A stretch of 64,000 nucleotides of DNA, from contig NZ_CP129382.1 of assembly GCF_030435705.1 (NCBI RefSeq), forward strand, positions 930,001 through 994,000, given 5' to 3'. A program made the translations under genes and the position numbers. Each line of letters opens with the position of its first letter. The first letter of the stretch is position 1. This stretch comes from Rhizobium sp. SSA_523. Its GTDB lineage: Bacteria; Pseudomonadota; Alphaproteobacteria; Rhizobiales; Rhizobiaceae. The notes under the pieces are model-generated. The model did no database searches. It saw only the letters and a program-made list of their open reading frames with translations, and had not been told where the DNA came from. Positions 28,656-39,099 of this stretch are shown here, in pieces.

Positions 28656-29600
28656 TTGAGAAAATTCATTTTTGCATCCGTCATCGCCGGCGCAATGGCG
28701 CTTCCCGCCTATGCTGCCGATTACACCATCATGGCACCGGCCGCACCCGGCGGCGGCTGGGACCAGACGGCCCGCTCGCTGCAGACCGCCATGCAGCAGG
28801 AAAAGATTTCCGGCAATGTGCAGGTCGTCAACGTACCGGGCGCCGGCGGCACCATCGGCATCGCCCAGTTCGCCAGCCAGCAGAAGGGCAACCCCAATGC
28901 CCTGATCGTCGGCGGCTATGTCATGGTCGGGGCGATCCTGACCAACAAGGCACCGGTCACGCTGAAGGATGTGACGCCGATCGCCCGCCTGACGGGTGAA
29001 GACGAAGCCATCGTCGTGCCGGCTGCGTCCCCGCTGAAATCCGTCGACGACCTCGTCGCGGCGCTGAAGAAGGATCCGGGCTCGGTCTCCTGGGGCGGCG
29101 GTTCGGCCGGCGGCGTCGATCACATCACGGCCGGCCTGGTGGCCAAGGCTGCCGGTGTCGACCCGACCAAGATCAACTACATCGCCTTTTCCGGCGGTGG
29201 CGAAGCTCTGGCGGCCATTCTCGGTTCGCAGGTAACGGTGGGTATTTCTGGTTACGGCGAATTCGAATCGCAGCTGAAATCCGGCACGTTGCGCCTTCTG
29301 GCGACATCGGGCGAGAAGCGTCTTGCGGGCGTCGATGCTCCGACGCTGAAGGAAGCCGGCCTTGACGTTGCCGTGCAGAACTGGCGCATGGTGGCTGCCG
29401 CTCCCGGCCTGACGCCGGAGCAGAAGGCTGCCGTGACTGCCGATGTCAAGAAGCTCGCCACCTCGGCGACCTGGCAGGAAACGCTGAAGACAAAGGGCTG
29501 GCAGGACACCTATCTTGACGGCGACGCCTTTGCCCAGCAGCTTGCCAAGGAAATCGCGGCGACCGAAGCCATCCTGAAGGATATCGGACTGGTCAAATGA
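28656..29600 (+). CDS. tctC: Tripartite tricarboxylate transporter substrate-binding protein (Bug family)
   Basis: Periplasmic receptor of a TctABC secondary uptake system, 314 residues. Signal peptide to AYAA ([15 protein letters not shown]), then [18 protein letters not shown], the conserved ligand-loop sequence of Bug proteins, and [15 protein letters not shown]. The start is TTG at 28656 behind GGAGG (28643). The following tctB start overlaps its stop by 4 bases. Confidence 0.93.
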   Translation: MRKFIFASVIAGAMALPAYAADYTIMAPAAPGGGWDQTARSLQTAMQQEKISGNVQVVNVPGAGGTIGIAQFASQQKGNPNALIVGGYVMVGAILTNKAPVTLKDVTPIARLTGEDEAIVVPAASPLKSVDDLVAALKKDPGSVSWGGGSAGGVDHITAGLVAKAAGVDPTKINYIAFSGGGEALAAILGSQVTVGISGYGEFESQLKSGTLRLLATSGEKRLAGVDAPTLKEAGLDVAVQNWRMVAAAPGLTPEQKAAVTADVKKLATSATWQETLKTKGWQDTYLDGDAFAQQLAKEIAATEAILKDIGLVK

Positions 29601-30088
29601 ACCATGAACCTGTGAAACAGGCTGTGAAGCGTCGCCCCGATTGGGCGGCGCTTGTCATTGCCGCCGTCCTTGTCGCGATCGCCGCCGTCATCTTCATGGA
29701 TGCCGCGCGTCTGCGCGAGGTGACCGGCTATTCTCCCGTCGGCCCCGGCACCGTGCCCATGGTGATCGCCGTGATGCTGACGCTGCTCGCCATCTGGACC
29801 GTCTTTGCCGCCTTCCGCGGCGATTTTCCCGAGCGCGACCGGCAGGAATTGCCGCCGGTGGCCTGGGTGGTCGGCGGCCTCGTGGCGCAGATGCTTCTCC
29901 TCAACCATCTGGGCTTCTCGATCGCCACGGGTATCCTGTTTGCCGCGACGGCGGCCGGTTTCGGCAAGCGTCGGATCTGGATCTCGCTGCCGATCGGCAT
30001 CGTTCTCTGTCTGATCGTCTGGCTGATCTTTGCAGGCCTCCTCCAGCTCTCCCTGCCCGCCGGGCCGCTTGAGCGCCTCTTCCAGTGA
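29597..30088 (+). CDS. tctB: Tripartite tricarboxylate transporter, small membrane subunit
   Basis: A 163-residue inner-membrane protein with four predicted transmembrane segments ([29 protein letters not shown]; a central pair; [15 protein letters not shown]), the size and pattern of TctB. The motif VGPGTVPMV near residue 50 is typical. It lies between tctC (4-base overlap) and tctA (10 bases). Confidence 0.92.
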   Translation: MNHEPVKQAVKRRPDWAALVIAAVLVAIAAVIFMDAARLREVTGYSPVGPGTVPMVIAVMLTLLAIWTVFAAFRGDFPERDRQELPPVAWVVGGLVAQMLLLNHLGFSIATGILFAATAAGFGKRRIWISLPIGIVLCLIVWLIFAGLLQLSLPAGPLERLFQ

Positions 30089-30098
30089 AGGACGAGTG

Positions 30099-31616
30099 AT
30101 GAGTACGTTTGAATTCCTTCTCCAGGGCCTGCTGATCGCGGCCCAGCCGATGAACCTGCTCTATGCGCTGATCGGCGTCACCCTGGGCACCGCCGTCGGC
30201 GTGCTGCCCGGTATCGGCCCGGCCCTGACGGTTGCGCTGCTGCTGCCGGTGACCTATCGCCTTGACCCCGCCGGCTCGCTGATCATGTTTGCCGGCATCT
30301 ATTACGGCGGCATGTATGGCGGTTCCACCACCTCCATCCTGTTGAACACGCCGGGGGAAAGCGCCTCCATCGTGACCGCGCTGGAGGGCAACAAGATGGC
30401 CCGCGCCGGGCGCGGCGGTCCGGCCCTGGCAACAGCCGCCATCGGCTCCTTCGTCGCCGGATTGATCGCCACGATCGGCCTTGCCTTCATCGCCCCGGTC
30501 ATCGTCAAATTCGCCCTCCTGTTCGGACCGCGCGAATATTTCGCGCTGATGGTCCTCGCCTTCATCACCGTCTCCTCCGCCTTCGGCGATTCCACGCTGC
30601 GCGGCCTCACCTCGCTGTTCATCGGCCTGTCCTTCTCTCTGGTCGGGATCGACCAGCTGACCGGCCAGACCCGCCTCGCCTTCGGCGTGCCCGACCTTCT
30701 GGACGGCATCGAGGTCACCACCATGGCTGTCGCCATGTTCGCCATCGGCGAGACGCTGTTCATCGCGGCCCAGGGCGATCGCGGCCCTGACAAAGTGGAA
30801 GCGGTGAAGGGCTCTGTCTGGATGACGGCCACCGACTGGGCCCGCTCCTGGAAAGCCTGGCTGCGCGGCACGCTGATCGGCTTCCCGATCGGCGCCATGC
30901 CGGCCGGCGGCGCGGAGATCGGCACCTTCCTGTCCTATGCGACGGAAAAGCGGCTGACCAAGCATCCCGAAGAATTCGGCAATGGCGCCATCGAAGGGGT
31001 TGCCGGTCCGGAAGCGGCCAATAATGCCTCGGCGGCCGGTACCCTGGTGCCGCTCCTGACGCTCGGCCTGCCGACAACCGCGACCGCAGCCATCATGCTG
31101 GCGGGTTTCCAGCAATATGGCCTGCAGCCGGGTCCGCTGCTGTTCGCCACCAATCCGCAGCTGGTCTGGGGCCTGATCGCCTCGCTGCTGATTGCCAATT
31201 TCATGTTGCTGGTGCTCAACCTGCCGCTGATCGGCCTCTGGGTCCGCCTGCTGACCATCCCGAAGCCCTGGCTCTATGCCGGCATTCTTCTGTTCGCCAC
31301 GCTGGGCACGATCGGCGCCAATCCCTCCGTCTTCGAGCTTGGCATGCTGCTCGGCTTCGGACTTCTCGGCTATGTCATGCGTGTCTTCGGCTATCCGATC
31401 GCGCCCGTGGTGGTCGGCCTGATCCTCGGCCCGCTTGCCGAACAGCAGCTGCGCCGTGCGCTGGCCATCAGCCAGGGGGATTTCACCGTTCTGTTCACGT
31501 CGCCGATCGCGGCGGTGCTCCTGGCCGTTGCCTTCCTGGCGCTTGTCGTTCCGCTGATCCTGCGGGCGCGTGGCCGCGGCGATGTCCTGTCGCAAATGGC
31601 ATCGGACGAGGATTGA
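30099..31616 (+). CDS. tctA: Tripartite tricarboxylate transporter, large permease subunit
   Basis: A 505-residue inner-membrane permease with ~11-12 hydrophobic segments. The TctA signature regions are clear: [17 protein letters not shown] near residue 40, [20 protein letters not shown] near 70-90, and the second repeat [19 protein letters not shown]. It likely moves citrate or another tri-/dicarboxylate with Na+ or H+. It begins 10 bases after tctB, behind GAAGGACGAG. Confidence 0.95.
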   Translation: MSTFEFLLQGLLIAAQPMNLLYALIGVTLGTAVGVLPGIGPALTVALLLPVTYRLDPAGSLIMFAGIYYGGMYGGSTTSILLNTPGESASIVTALEGNKMARAGRGGPALATAAIGSFVAGLIATIGLAFIAPVIVKFALLFGPREYFALMVLAFITVSSAFGDSTLRGLTSLFIGLSFSLVGIDQLTGQTRLAFGVPDLLDGIEVTTMAVAMFAIGETLFIAAQGDRGPDKVEAVKGSVWMTATDWARSWKAWLRGTLIGFPIGAMPAGGAEIGTFLSYATEKRLTKHPEEFGNGAIEGVAGPEAANNASAAGTLVPLLTLGLPTTATAAIMLAGFQQYGLQPGPLLFATNPQLVWGLIASLLIANFMLLVLNLPLIGLWVRLLTIPKPWLYAGILLFATLGTIGANPSVFELGMLLGFGLLGYVMRVFGYPIAPVVVGLILGPLAEQQLRRALAISQGDFTVLFTSPIAAVLLAVAFLALVVPLILRARGRGDVLSQMASDED

Positions 31617-31629
31617 ACCTATCAAGGTC

Positions 31630-31662
31630 ACGCATCCGTCGGGCCATGCCCGGCGGGTGCGT
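31630..31662 (+). terminator. Hairpin after tctA
   Basis: CGCATCCG...CGGGTGCG with an inner CGGG/CCCG stem, 14 bases after the tctA stop, followed by a short pyrimidine-rich TCTTCT. Probably the operon terminator, though the T run is weak. Confidence 0.6.
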
Positions 31663-31974
31663 CTTCTCCCTGGCCGGCCGAGGGATTGCAATGCTTGCCA
31701 CCGCATCCGGCATCCGGCGGGCAGCCGAGCCTTCGGAACCATCGGGCACCTGCGGCGTTCTGACCGACTTCCTCAGGTAGATCATAATGGCCGCTGGCAC
31801 ACTGACCCTTTATCTCTCTTCCTTCGCGCACGCACAGATCGGTCCGGCTGAGCCGGGCCAGGCTATCGCGCGCGTGCCCGGCAGCCAGCATCCCGAAGAT
31901 CCGCCTCGCCGGCCTGCCGGTTCACGCCGCTGGGCCATCCAGACCTCCTGTCCGCCCATGCCGCAGGTGCGGGC
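31663..31974. other. Intergenic region
   Basis: About 310 bases. An open frame from 31787 runs into the next gene with an ATGA overlap, but its translation is compositionally odd and lacks a good ribosome-binding site, so I do not call it. Otherwise nothing recognisable. Confidence 0.4.
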
Positions 31975-32970
31975 ATGACATCCACACGCCGCAAGCTTTT
32001 CACCTATGGCACGATGGTCTTCGGCTTCGCCATTGCCGGCTATCTGCTCTATACCGGCCTCAGCCAGTTCACCTGGGAGGAGATCGTCAAATCGGTCAGG
32101 GACATCCCGACCTGGAACATGACGCTGGCGCTGTTCTACTGCGCCCTCTCCTATGTCTGCCTGACCGGCTTCGACTGGGCTGGCGTTCGCTACGTCAAGA
32201 GCGACCTGCCTTATCCCAAGATCGCCTTGGCCTCCTTTGTCAGCCTCGGTCTTGGCCAGAGCATCGGCCTTGCCGGCTTGAGCAGCGGCGCCATCCGCTA
32301 TCGCTATTATGCCCATTGGGGTCTTTCGACCGAGGACGTGGCCAAGATCGTGCTGATGTCCGGCATGACGGTCGGCCTTGGCCTGCTCGTCCTCAGCGGC
32401 ATCGTGATGGTGCTCAACCCCTCCGATACGTCGGAAGTCCTGCGGATCGCCCCGGGAGCCGTCCTGGCGATCGGCATCGGATGCCTGCTCGCCGCCGCAG
32501 CCTATGTAGCGCTCGCCGCCTTCCTGCGCACGCCCCTGAAGATCAAGTCATGGTCTTTCCAGATGCCGCGCGCCCGTCTGGCGGTGGCACAGATCGTCAT
32601 CGGCACCGCGAATTTCGCCATCGTCTCCGCCTGTTTGATGGAATTGATGCAGGCAACCGAGAATGTCAGCTATCTGAAGGCCGCCACGGCCTATGTGCTG
32701 GGCAATATCGCCATTCTCATCACCCATGCACCGGGCGGTCTCGGCGTTCTCGAGGTCACGGTGCGCCACGTGATGGGCGATCAGGCCTCGATCGGAGCGC
32801 TGGTGGCCTTCCGGGTCATCTATTTCTTCATCCCCTTCTTCATCGCGCTGCCGGTATCGCTCATCGGCGAGGCGGTCTTCCGTGCCCGCAAGGCGCAGAA
32901 GGCGCGCAGCGCGCAAGACGCGCAACCGGCTCCTGGCCCGTCCGACGGAAGCGAAGCGCGGGCGGGATGA
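31975..32970 (+). CDS. YbhN/UPF0104-type integral membrane protein (LPG synthase-like flippase domain)
   Basis: A 331-residue protein with about eight transmembrane segments, related to the membrane domain of lysylphosphatidylglycerol synthase MprF (SLGLGQSIGLAGLSSGAIRYRYY; NIAILITHAPGGLGVLEVTV are the conserved blocks). The cytosolic aminoacyl-transfer domain is absent, so a lipid-moving rather than synthetic role is likely. The C-terminal 25 residues are hydrophilic and repetitive (ARKAQKARSAQDAQ). Lipid substrate unknown. Confidence 0.85.
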   Translation: MTSTRRKLFTYGTMVFGFAIAGYLLYTGLSQFTWEEIVKSVRDIPTWNMTLALFYCALSYVCLTGFDWAGVRYVKSDLPYPKIALASFVSLGLGQSIGLAGLSSGAIRYRYYAHWGLSTEDVAKIVLMSGMTVGLGLLVLSGIVMVLNPSDTSEVLRIAPGAVLAIGIGCLLAAAAYVALAAFLRTPLKIKSWSFQMPRARLAVAQIVIGTANFAIVSACLMELMQATENVSYLKAATAYVLGNIAILITHAPGGLGVLEVTVRHVMGDQASIGALVAFRVIYFFIPFFIALPVSLIGEAVFRARKAQKARSAQDAQPAPGPSDGSEARAG

Positions 32971-33005
32971 CCGGCATGCGAGCGGTCTTGCCGACCGCAC
33001 GGGTC

Positions 33006-34310
33006 TCAGCTCAGGCGTAATCTGGCACCGGGGTGAGCCTGACCGGGCGGCCGGCCTTTCTCGCGCTGCAGATCCTCCTCCCAACCGAATATGCTTCGGC
33101 CGCCATAGCCGGTCGAGTTGCGGAACTCGCCGGCGATGATCTCCTTGAGATCCGGCCCCGTGACATAGCGCTCCATCAGCCTGGCCTGCTGATCGAGCCG
33201 GCGAATGGCCTCCGCCTCCTCCGTCAGACCCAGCCTTGCGCGGCTGACGGCCGATTTCATCACCCGGATCGTTTCGTCATAAACCTTCAGGGGAACCGGA
33301 AACGGATGGCGGTCCTTGCCGCCATGGGCGAGCGAATAGCGTGCGGGATCGGAAAAGCGGCAGGGCGCACCGTGCACCACCTCCGCCACCATCGCCAGAG
33401 CTTCCACCGTCCGCTGACCGATGCCGGGGGTCAGGAGCAGGTCCTGAAAGTCCTGCGGGGCTTTGTCGGCGGCCGCCGCGAGCGTGCCATGCAGCCGGCG
33501 CAGATTGACGTCTGTCTCGCGCACATCGTGATGCGCCGGCATGACGAGATGCGGCAGGAAGGGCTGCGCCGGCGTCAGGCTTTGCGGCTCCGCATGCGGC
33601 TCCCTGCGAAGGGCTGCAACCTCCTGGACAATGCGGTCCGGGCTCCAGGAGGACAGGAGATCGAGCTGTCCCTTGCGGGAGTGATCGGCCCGGCGATCCG
33701 CCAGGTTGACGATATTGCCCTGCCCTTCGCCCTCGATGGCGGCATGCGGCGAATCGAGAAAGCTGGTCATCCCCTCCGACATCCAGTGATAGCGCCTGGC
33801 CTGCCGCCTTTCATCGTTCATGCCCTGTTGGACGACCACCCATTTTCCGTCATCGGCGATAATGAAGCCGTGCAGATAGAGATCGAAGCCGTCCTGCACC
33901 GCAGCGCTGTCTATCTTGGCGACCAGCCGGCTGGTCCGGGCCATGGCCGTGCCATCGAAGCCGATGCGGTCGCCGATGGCGATCAGCTCGTCCGGGGTCC
34001 GGCGCGAGTGCTGGCCGCGACCGCCGCAGACATGCAGACCGAGCTCGCCCGCCATCGGCGGCAGGCCGCGCTTCAAGGCGCCGATGACGCTCGTCGTAAT
34101 GCCCGAGGAATGCCAGTCCATGCCCATCACGGCGCCGAAGGACTGGAACCAGAACGGATTGGCCAGCCGGCGCAGGAATTCGTCGCGGCCGTAATGCTGC
34201 ACGATCGCTTCGGTAATCAGGGCGCCAAGCCGCGTCATGCGCTGGCCGAGCCAGGCAGGCACCCTGCCCCCGTGAAGCGGTAGATCGGCACTGCCGGCGC
34301 GTTTCGTCAT
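33006..34310 (-). CDS. DUF763 domain-containing protein
   Basis: A 434-residue protein beginning MTKRAGSADLPLHGGRVPAW, the hallmark N-terminus of DUF763, a family well known from archaea and scattered bacteria with no established function. Near residues 290-310 LLTPGIGQRTVEALAMVAEV looks like a helix-hairpin-helix DNA-binding motif. The C-terminus is basic. An in-frame ATG at 34337 would add nine residues. It stands alone, divergent from the small gene at 34411. Confidence 0.85.
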   Translation of the reverse strand: MTKRAGSADLPLHGGRVPAWLGQRMTRLGALITEAIVQHYGRDEFLRRLANPFWFQSFGAVMGMDWHSSGITTSVIGALKRGLPPMAGELGLHVCGGRGQHSRRTPDELIAIGDRIGFDGTAMARTSRLVAKIDSAAVQDGFDLYLHGFIIADDGKWVVVQQGMNDERRQARRYHWMSEGMTSFLDSPHAAIEGEGQGNIVNLADRRADHSRKGQLDLLSSWSPDRIVQEVAALRREPHAEPQSLTPAQPFLPHLVMPAHHDVRETDVNLRRLHGTLAAAADKAPQDFQDLLLTPGIGQRTVEALAMVAEVVHGAPCRFSDPARYSLAHGGKDRHPFPVPLKVYDETIRVMKSAVSRARLGLTEEAEAIRRLDQQARLMERYVTGPDLKEIIAGEFRNSTGYGGRSIFGWEEDLQREKGRPPGQAHPGARLRLS

Positions 34311-34410
34311 GTTCTTCTTTCGTTCGTCCATCCCCATGTAGCATGGCCGGCCACGGCAGGGAACATTTTTCAGTCTCGCCGGTCTTTACAGGCAGCATGC
34401 AGGAGAGACC

Positions 34411-34695
34411 ATGAGCACGTTTCAACGCTTCACAGGACAGATGCCGGCTGCCGGCAGCCTGATCATTCGATTTTATCATTCTGGCGGCGAGGTGCGCGGC
34501 TATATTCGCCGCGTCGAGCCGGATGGCGCCGATGACACTGTCTTTCCGGGCGAGGAAATGGAGCCGGACGTTGCGCTGCGGATGGCGGAAAACAAGAACC
34601 GTCCGCCGGACGGCCGCTCGGACCTGCCGATCCTGATCGAGCTGTCGGAAGGCGTCCAGTGGAACCCTGCCTGGGGGCATCTCGCCGGCGCATGA
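34411..34695 (+). CDS. Hypothetical small protein
   Basis: A 94-residue soluble protein starting MSTFQRFTGQMPAAGSLIIR; beta-prone at the start (SLIIRFYHSGGEVRGYIRRV) and acidic in the middle. A good GGAGAG ribosome-binding site lies before the ATG. No membrane segment or recognised motif. Family and function unknown to me. Confidence 0.65.
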   Translation: MSTFQRFTGQMPAAGSLIIRFYHSGGEVRGYIRRVEPDGADDTVFPGEEMEPDVALRMAENKNRPPDGRSDLPILIELSEGVQWNPAWGHLAGA

Positions 34696-34846
34696 GCCGG
34701 ACAAGGCAAGGCTGTGCATCAAAGGGCCGTCACCCTGTCGTTCTTTTGGCCGGTACAGCTTCATTTCCGGTCCAGTTTGTTCTAGAGACATTCCTTCAAA
34801 CCCGCCGAAAGGCAAAATTCTGCCGTTTGCAAGGTAATGTCGACCG

Positions 34847-36733
34847 ATGCTTGATTCCCTGAGATCCGCGTCTCGCTCGTGGGCCGCGAAATTGCTTCTT
34901 CTGCTCCTCGTGGTGTCCTTCGCCGTCTGGGGCGTTTCGGCATCGCTGGTCAGCCAGGGCAGCAATGCCGTGATGACCGTGGGGGATCAGGCGATTTCGC
35001 CGTCCGAATTCCGCCTTGCCTATCAGCGGCAATTGGCAACCCTCAGCCGGCAGTTCGGCATGCAGCTGACGACGGAACAGGCCCGCGCACTGGGTGTCGA
35101 GAGCCAGGCCTATTCGCAGCTCGCGGCCGGGGCAGCGCTCGATCAGCTGTCTGAAGATATGCGGCTCGGCCTCTCGCAGGACAGGCTTGCGACGCTGATC
35201 GCCAAAGATCCCGCCTTCCGCGGCAATGACGGCCGCTTCGACCGCCAGCTGTTTTCGGCAAGGCTGCGCAATGCCAGCCTGCGTGAGGAAGACTATATCC
35301 AGGAGCGCAGCAAGGTTGCGGTGCGCAGCCAGATCGTCGATGCGGTTGCCGATGGCTTCCAGCCGCCGGAGGTGCTCGTCAATGCGCTGAAGACCTATCG
35401 CGACCAGGTGCGCGATGTCGATTACCTGCTCCTCTCCTTCGCCAATACGGATCCCGTCAAGGCGCCGACGGAGGAAGTTCTCGCCAGCTGGTTTGCCGAG
35501 AAGAAGAGCCGCTACCGGGCACCGGAACTGCGCAAGTTCGCCTATGTCACGCTGCAGCCGGCCGATGTCGCCGACCCCGCAAGCGTGACCGACGAGCAGG
35601 TGCGCGCCGAATATGAGCGCCGCAAGGACAGCTACAAGACGGCGGAGACCCGCACCATCGAGCAGCTGAGCTTCCCGAGCAAGGAGATGGCCGAGGCCGC
35701 TTTGGCGCAGATGAAGGAGCGCCAGCTGAGCTTCGATCAACTCGTGACCGATCAGGGCAAGAAGCCTGAAGACGTCATGCTCGGCGATTTCACCCGCGAT
35801 GCCCTGCCGGACCAGGCAGTGGCCGATGCCGCCTTCGCGCTTGGACCGCAAGGCGGCGTGACGCCGGTGGTGGAAGGCGCCTTTGGCCCGGTTGTGCTGC
35901 GCGTCACCAATGTTCGTCCGGAGACGACCAAGACCTTCGACGAGGTCAAGGACGACATGCGCCGCCAGCTGTCGCTGTCCGCGGCCGCCCAGGCCGTGCA
36001 GGCGGTCCACGACCGTTTCGAGGATCTGCGTGGCGGTGGCGCCTCGCTGGAGGAAGCGGCAACGCAATTGCAGCTGAAATCGGCCGTGGCCACGGTCGAC
36101 AAGAGCGGCAATGACGGCGAAGGCAAGCCGGTCGCCGGCCTGCCGGCCGCGCCCAATCTGCTTCCGGAAGTCTTCCGCACCGATACCGGCATGGAAGCGC
36201 TGCCTGTCAACCTCGGCAATGACGGCTATGTCTGGTTCGACGTCCGCGAAGTGATCCCCGAGCGCGATCGCGCCCTCTCGGAAGTGCATGACAAGGCTGT
36301 GGCCGACTGGACGAGCGAGCAGCAGCGCACTGCGCTGGCGGCCAAGGCCGAAGAATTGAAGGCGCGTCTCGACAAGGGCGAAACCCTGGCCGCCATTGCC
36401 GGCGAGCTTGGTCTGACGGTTGAAACCAAGGCCGGTCTGCGACGCCAGGCCTCGGATGCGATCTTTGGAGCCGAAGCGATCCGTGCGGCCTTTGCCGGCC
36501 CTGCCGGCCTGCATGCCACCGCTCTTGGGGCGGATGGCGAGACACAGCTTTTGATGACGGTCACGGCCGTCAACGAACAGCCCTCCGATGCCTTGTCCGG
36601 CAATGACCAGGAAATCGAGCAGATTGCCCGCGCCAGCGGCGACGATATGCTGGACCAGGTGGTCAACCAATTGCAGAAGAGCTACGGCGTGTCCATCAAC
36701 CAGGCGCTGGCCGAACAGGCCATGGTACGCTGA
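34847..36733 (+). CDS. ppiD: PpiD-like periplasmic peptidyl-prolyl isomerase/chaperone
   Basis: A 628-residue inner-membrane-anchored folding factor. One N-terminal transmembrane segment ([20 protein letters not shown], ~15-34) leads into a SurA/PpiD N-domain ([21 protein letters not shown] region), a parvulin domain at about 255-360 ([34 protein letters not shown]), and a long helical C-domain. Length fits PpiD/SurA_N_3 proteins. It heads ppiD-trpD-trpC-moaC-moeA, an order usual in rhizobia. Confidence 0.92.
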   Translation: MLDSLRSASRSWAAKLLLLLLVVSFAVWGVSASLVSQGSNAVMTVGDQAISPSEFRLAYQRQLATLSRQFGMQLTTEQARALGVESQAYSQLAAGAALDQLSEDMRLGLSQDRLATLIAKDPAFRGNDGRFDRQLFSARLRNASLREEDYIQERSKVAVRSQIVDAVADGFQPPEVLVNALKTYRDQVRDVDYLLLSFANTDPVKAPTEEVLASWFAEKKSRYRAPELRKFAYVTLQPADVADPASVTDEQVRAEYERRKDSYKTAETRTIEQLSFPSKEMAEAALAQMKERQLSFDQLVTDQGKKPEDVMLGDFTRDALPDQAVADAAFALGPQGGVTPVVEGAFGPVVLRVTNVRPETTKTFDEVKDDMRRQLSLSAAAQAVQAVHDRFEDLRGGGASLEEAATQLQLKSAVATVDKSGNDGEGKPVAGLPAAPNLLPEVFRTDTGMEALPVNLGNDGYVWFDVREVIPERDRALSEVHDKAVADWTSEQQRTALAAKAEELKARLDKGETLAAIAGELGLTVETKAGLRRQASDAIFGAEAIRAAFAGPAGLHATALGADGETQLLMTVTAVNEQPSDALSGNDQEIEQIARASGDDMLDQVVNQLQKSYGVSINQALAEQAMVR

Positions 36734-36753
36734 CGCGCTTCGGGAGGAGCACC

Positions 36754-37770
36754 ATGCCGGATCTGAAACCCTTCATCGCAAAGGCCGCCAATGGCGAGGC
36801 CCTGTCGCGGGAGGAAGCGCGCGCGGCCTTCGACATTCTGATGTCGGGCGAAGCCACGCCCTCGCAGATCGGCGGCTTCCTGATGGCATTGCGCGTGCGC
36901 GGAGAGACTGTCGAGGAGATCGCCGGCGCCGTATCCACCATGCGTGCAAAGATGCTGCCCGTCTCGACCTCGGCCGATGTAATCGACATTGTCGGCACAG
37001 GCGGCGACGGTCTCGGCACCTACAATATCTCGACGCTGGCGGCCATCATCGTCGCCGGCGCGGGCGTGAAGGTGGCCAAGCACGGCAATCGCGCCCTCAG
37101 CTCCAAATCCGGCACGGCGGACGCGCTGACGGCGCTTGGCGTGAAGCTGGATATCGCACCCGATCATATCGCCCGATGCGTGGATGAAGCCGGAATCGGT
37201 TTCATGTTCGCCCAGGTGCATCACGCGGCCATGCGCCATGTCGGTCCAAGCCGGGTGGAACTGGGCACGCGCACCATTTTCAACCTGCTCGGCCCGCTCT
37301 CCAATCCGGCCGGCGCGCGACGCCAATTGCTCGGCGTCTTCTCGCCGCGCTGGCTGCAGCCGATTGCAGAGGTCATGCGCGATCTCGGCTCCGAGACCAT
37401 CTGGGTCGTGCACGGCGAAGGCATGGACGAGATCACCACCACCGGCACCACCCATGTCGCGGCGCTGGAAAATGGAAGCATTCGCAATTTCGAACTCTCG
37501 CCGGAAGATTTCGGCGTGCCGCGTGCCACGATCGACGAGTTGAAGGGTGGAGACGGCGAAGCCAATGCCCGCGCGCTGCGTGATGTCCTGTCGGGTGCCC
37601 GCAACGCCTATCGCGATATTGCGCTCTGCAATGCGGCGGCCTCGCTGGTCGTCGCCGGCAAGGCGGCGGATGTGCTGGAAGGCATGATCCTCGCCACCCA
37701 GTCGCTCGACAGCGGCAATGCCGCCGCCGTTCTCGACCGGCTTGTGGCAGTATCCAACGAGCCCAGCTGA
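36754..37770 (+). CDS. trpD: Anthranilate phosphoribosyltransferase
   Basis: Second step of tryptophan synthesis: transfers phosphoribose from PRPP to anthranilate. The 338-residue protein has the conserved [17 protein letters not shown] motif (PRPP/Mg binding) near 75-92, [21 protein letters not shown] near 107-127, and [22 protein letters not shown] ribosome-binding site precedes it. trpC follows 18 bases downstream. Confidence 0.97.
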   Translation: MPDLKPFIAKAANGEALSREEARAAFDILMSGEATPSQIGGFLMALRVRGETVEEIAGAVSTMRAKMLPVSTSADVIDIVGTGGDGLGTYNISTLAAIIVAGAGVKVAKHGNRALSSKSGTADALTALGVKLDIAPDHIARCVDEAGIGFMFAQVHHAAMRHVGPSRVELGTRTIFNLLGPLSNPAGARRQLLGVFSPRWLQPIAEVMRDLGSETIWVVHGEGMDEITTTGTTHVAALENGSIRNFELSPEDFGVPRATIDELKGGDGEANARALRDVLSGARNAYRDIALCNAAASLVVAGKAADVLEGMILATQSLDSGNAAAVLDRLVAVSNEPS

Positions 37771-37788
37771 GGAGGCCCTGCGCGATCC

Positions 37789-38604
37789 ATGAGCGACATT
37801 CTGAAAAAGATCGAGGCCTACAAGCTGCAGGAAATTGCGGCCGCCAAAGCCGTGACCTCGCTTGCCGATCTCAAGGCCATGGCGGCGGACCAGGAGGCTC
37901 CGCGGGGTTTCTTCAAGGCGCTGCAGGCCAGGCGGCAGAGTGGCGGGTTCGGGCTGATCGCGGAAATCAAGAAGGCCAGCCCCTCGAAGGGTCTGATCCG
38001 CGAGGATTTCGATCCCCCTGCGCTTGCCAGAGCCTATGAGGAGGGCGGAGCCACCTGTCTTTCCGTGCTGACCGATGCTCCGAGCTTTCAGGGCGCGCCG
38101 GAATTCCTGCAGGCGGCGCGACAGGCCGCATCGCTTCCGGCGCTGCGCAAGGATTTCTTGTACGACACCTACCAGGTGCATGAGGCGCGCGCCTGGGGTG
38201 CCGATTGCATTCTGCTGATCATGGCCTCGCTGTCGGATGATCTGGCGAAACGGCTTGAAGACGAAGCGCTGGCGCTGGGCATGGATGTGCTGGTGGAAGT
38301 GCATGACGCCTTGGAGATGGAGCGCGCGCTCGCGCTGTCCTCGCCGCTCATCGGGATCAACAATCGCAACCTGCGCACATTCGAGCTAGATCTGGCGGTG
38401 AGCGAGCAACTGGCGCCCATGGTGCCGGAAGACCGGCTGCTGGTGGGCGAAAGCGGCATTTTCACACATGCGGATTGCCTGCGGCTGAAGGCCTGCGGCA
38501 TCTCCACCTTCCTCGTCGGCGAAAGCCTGATGCGAAAGGCGGATGTCGCCGCCGCGACGCGCGATCTGCTGCATGGCGACGCTTCCAGCCAGGCGGCCGA
38601 GTGA
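37789..38604 (+). CDS. trpC: Indole-3-glycerol-phosphate synthase
   Basis: Closes the indole ring in tryptophan synthesis (CdRP to indole-glycerol phosphate). A 271-residue TIM barrel with [20 protein letters not shown] (catalytic Lys/Glu region), [12 protein letters not shown], and the phosphate-binding [12 protein letters not shown] and VGESGI segments. No fused TrpF domain. Its stop overlaps the moaC start by one base (TGATG). Confidence 0.97.
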   Translation: MSDILKKIEAYKLQEIAAAKAVTSLADLKAMAADQEAPRGFFKALQARRQSGGFGLIAEIKKASPSKGLIREDFDPPALARAYEEGGATCLSVLTDAPSFQGAPEFLQAARQAASLPALRKDFLYDTYQVHEARAWGADCILLIMASLSDDLAKRLEDEALALGMDVLVEVHDALEMERALALSSPLIGINNRNLRTFELDLAVSEQLAPMVPEDRLLVGESGIFTHADCLRLKACGISTFLVGESLMRKADVAAATRDLLHGDASSQAAE

Positions 38605-39095
38605 TGGCGGGCGCAGAAGGCTTGACCCATATCGACCAGGCCGGTGAGGCTCATATGGTCGATGTGGCGGACAAATCGGACACGGTGCGCATCGCCACTG
38701 CCGAAGGTTTCGTGCGCATGCAGCCTGAGACGCTGGCGCTGATCCGGGCCGGCAATGCCAAGAAGGGCGATGTGATTGGGACGGCACGACTCGCCGGCAT
38801 CATGGCCGCCAAGCAGACGTCCTCACTGATCCCGCTCTGCCATCCTTTGATGTTGAGCAAGGTGACTGTCGATATTTCCGAGGATGAGGCCCTGCCGGGT
38901 CTGCATGTCCAGGCGCTCGTGAAGCTCACCGGCAAGACGGGTGTCGAGATGGAAGCGCTGACGGCTGTCTCCATCGCCTGCCTGACGATCTACGACATGG
39001 CAAAGGCCGTCGACAAGGGCATGGAGATCGGCCAGATCCGGCTGGTGTCGAAGAGCGGTGGCAAGTCCGGGGACTGGCGCCGCGAAGAGGAATGA
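38604..39095 (+). CDS. moaC: Cyclic pyranopterin monophosphate synthase
   Basis: With MoaA makes the precursor of molybdenum cofactor. A 163-residue protein with the family blocks [31 protein letters not shown] and [20 protein letters not shown] followed by the C-terminal catalytic lysine/aspartate region [10 protein letters not shown]. The start ATG at 38604 overlaps the trpC stop by one base, so it is tightly coupled to the trp genes. moeA follows after 4 bases. Confidence 0.96.
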   Translation: MAGAEGLTHIDQAGEAHMVDVADKSDTVRIATAEGFVRMQPETLALIRAGNAKKGDVIGTARLAGIMAAKQTSSLIPLCHPLMLSKVTVDISEDEALPGLHVQALVKLTGKTGVEMEALTAVSIACLTIYDMAKAVDKGMEIGQIRLVSKSGGKSGDWRREEE

Positions 39096-39099
39096 TGTG

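Noticed and set aside
31787..31978. 63-residue frame with ATGA overlap to the membrane protein gene
   Set aside because: Weak ribosome-binding site and unlikely composition; the overlap is probably chance.
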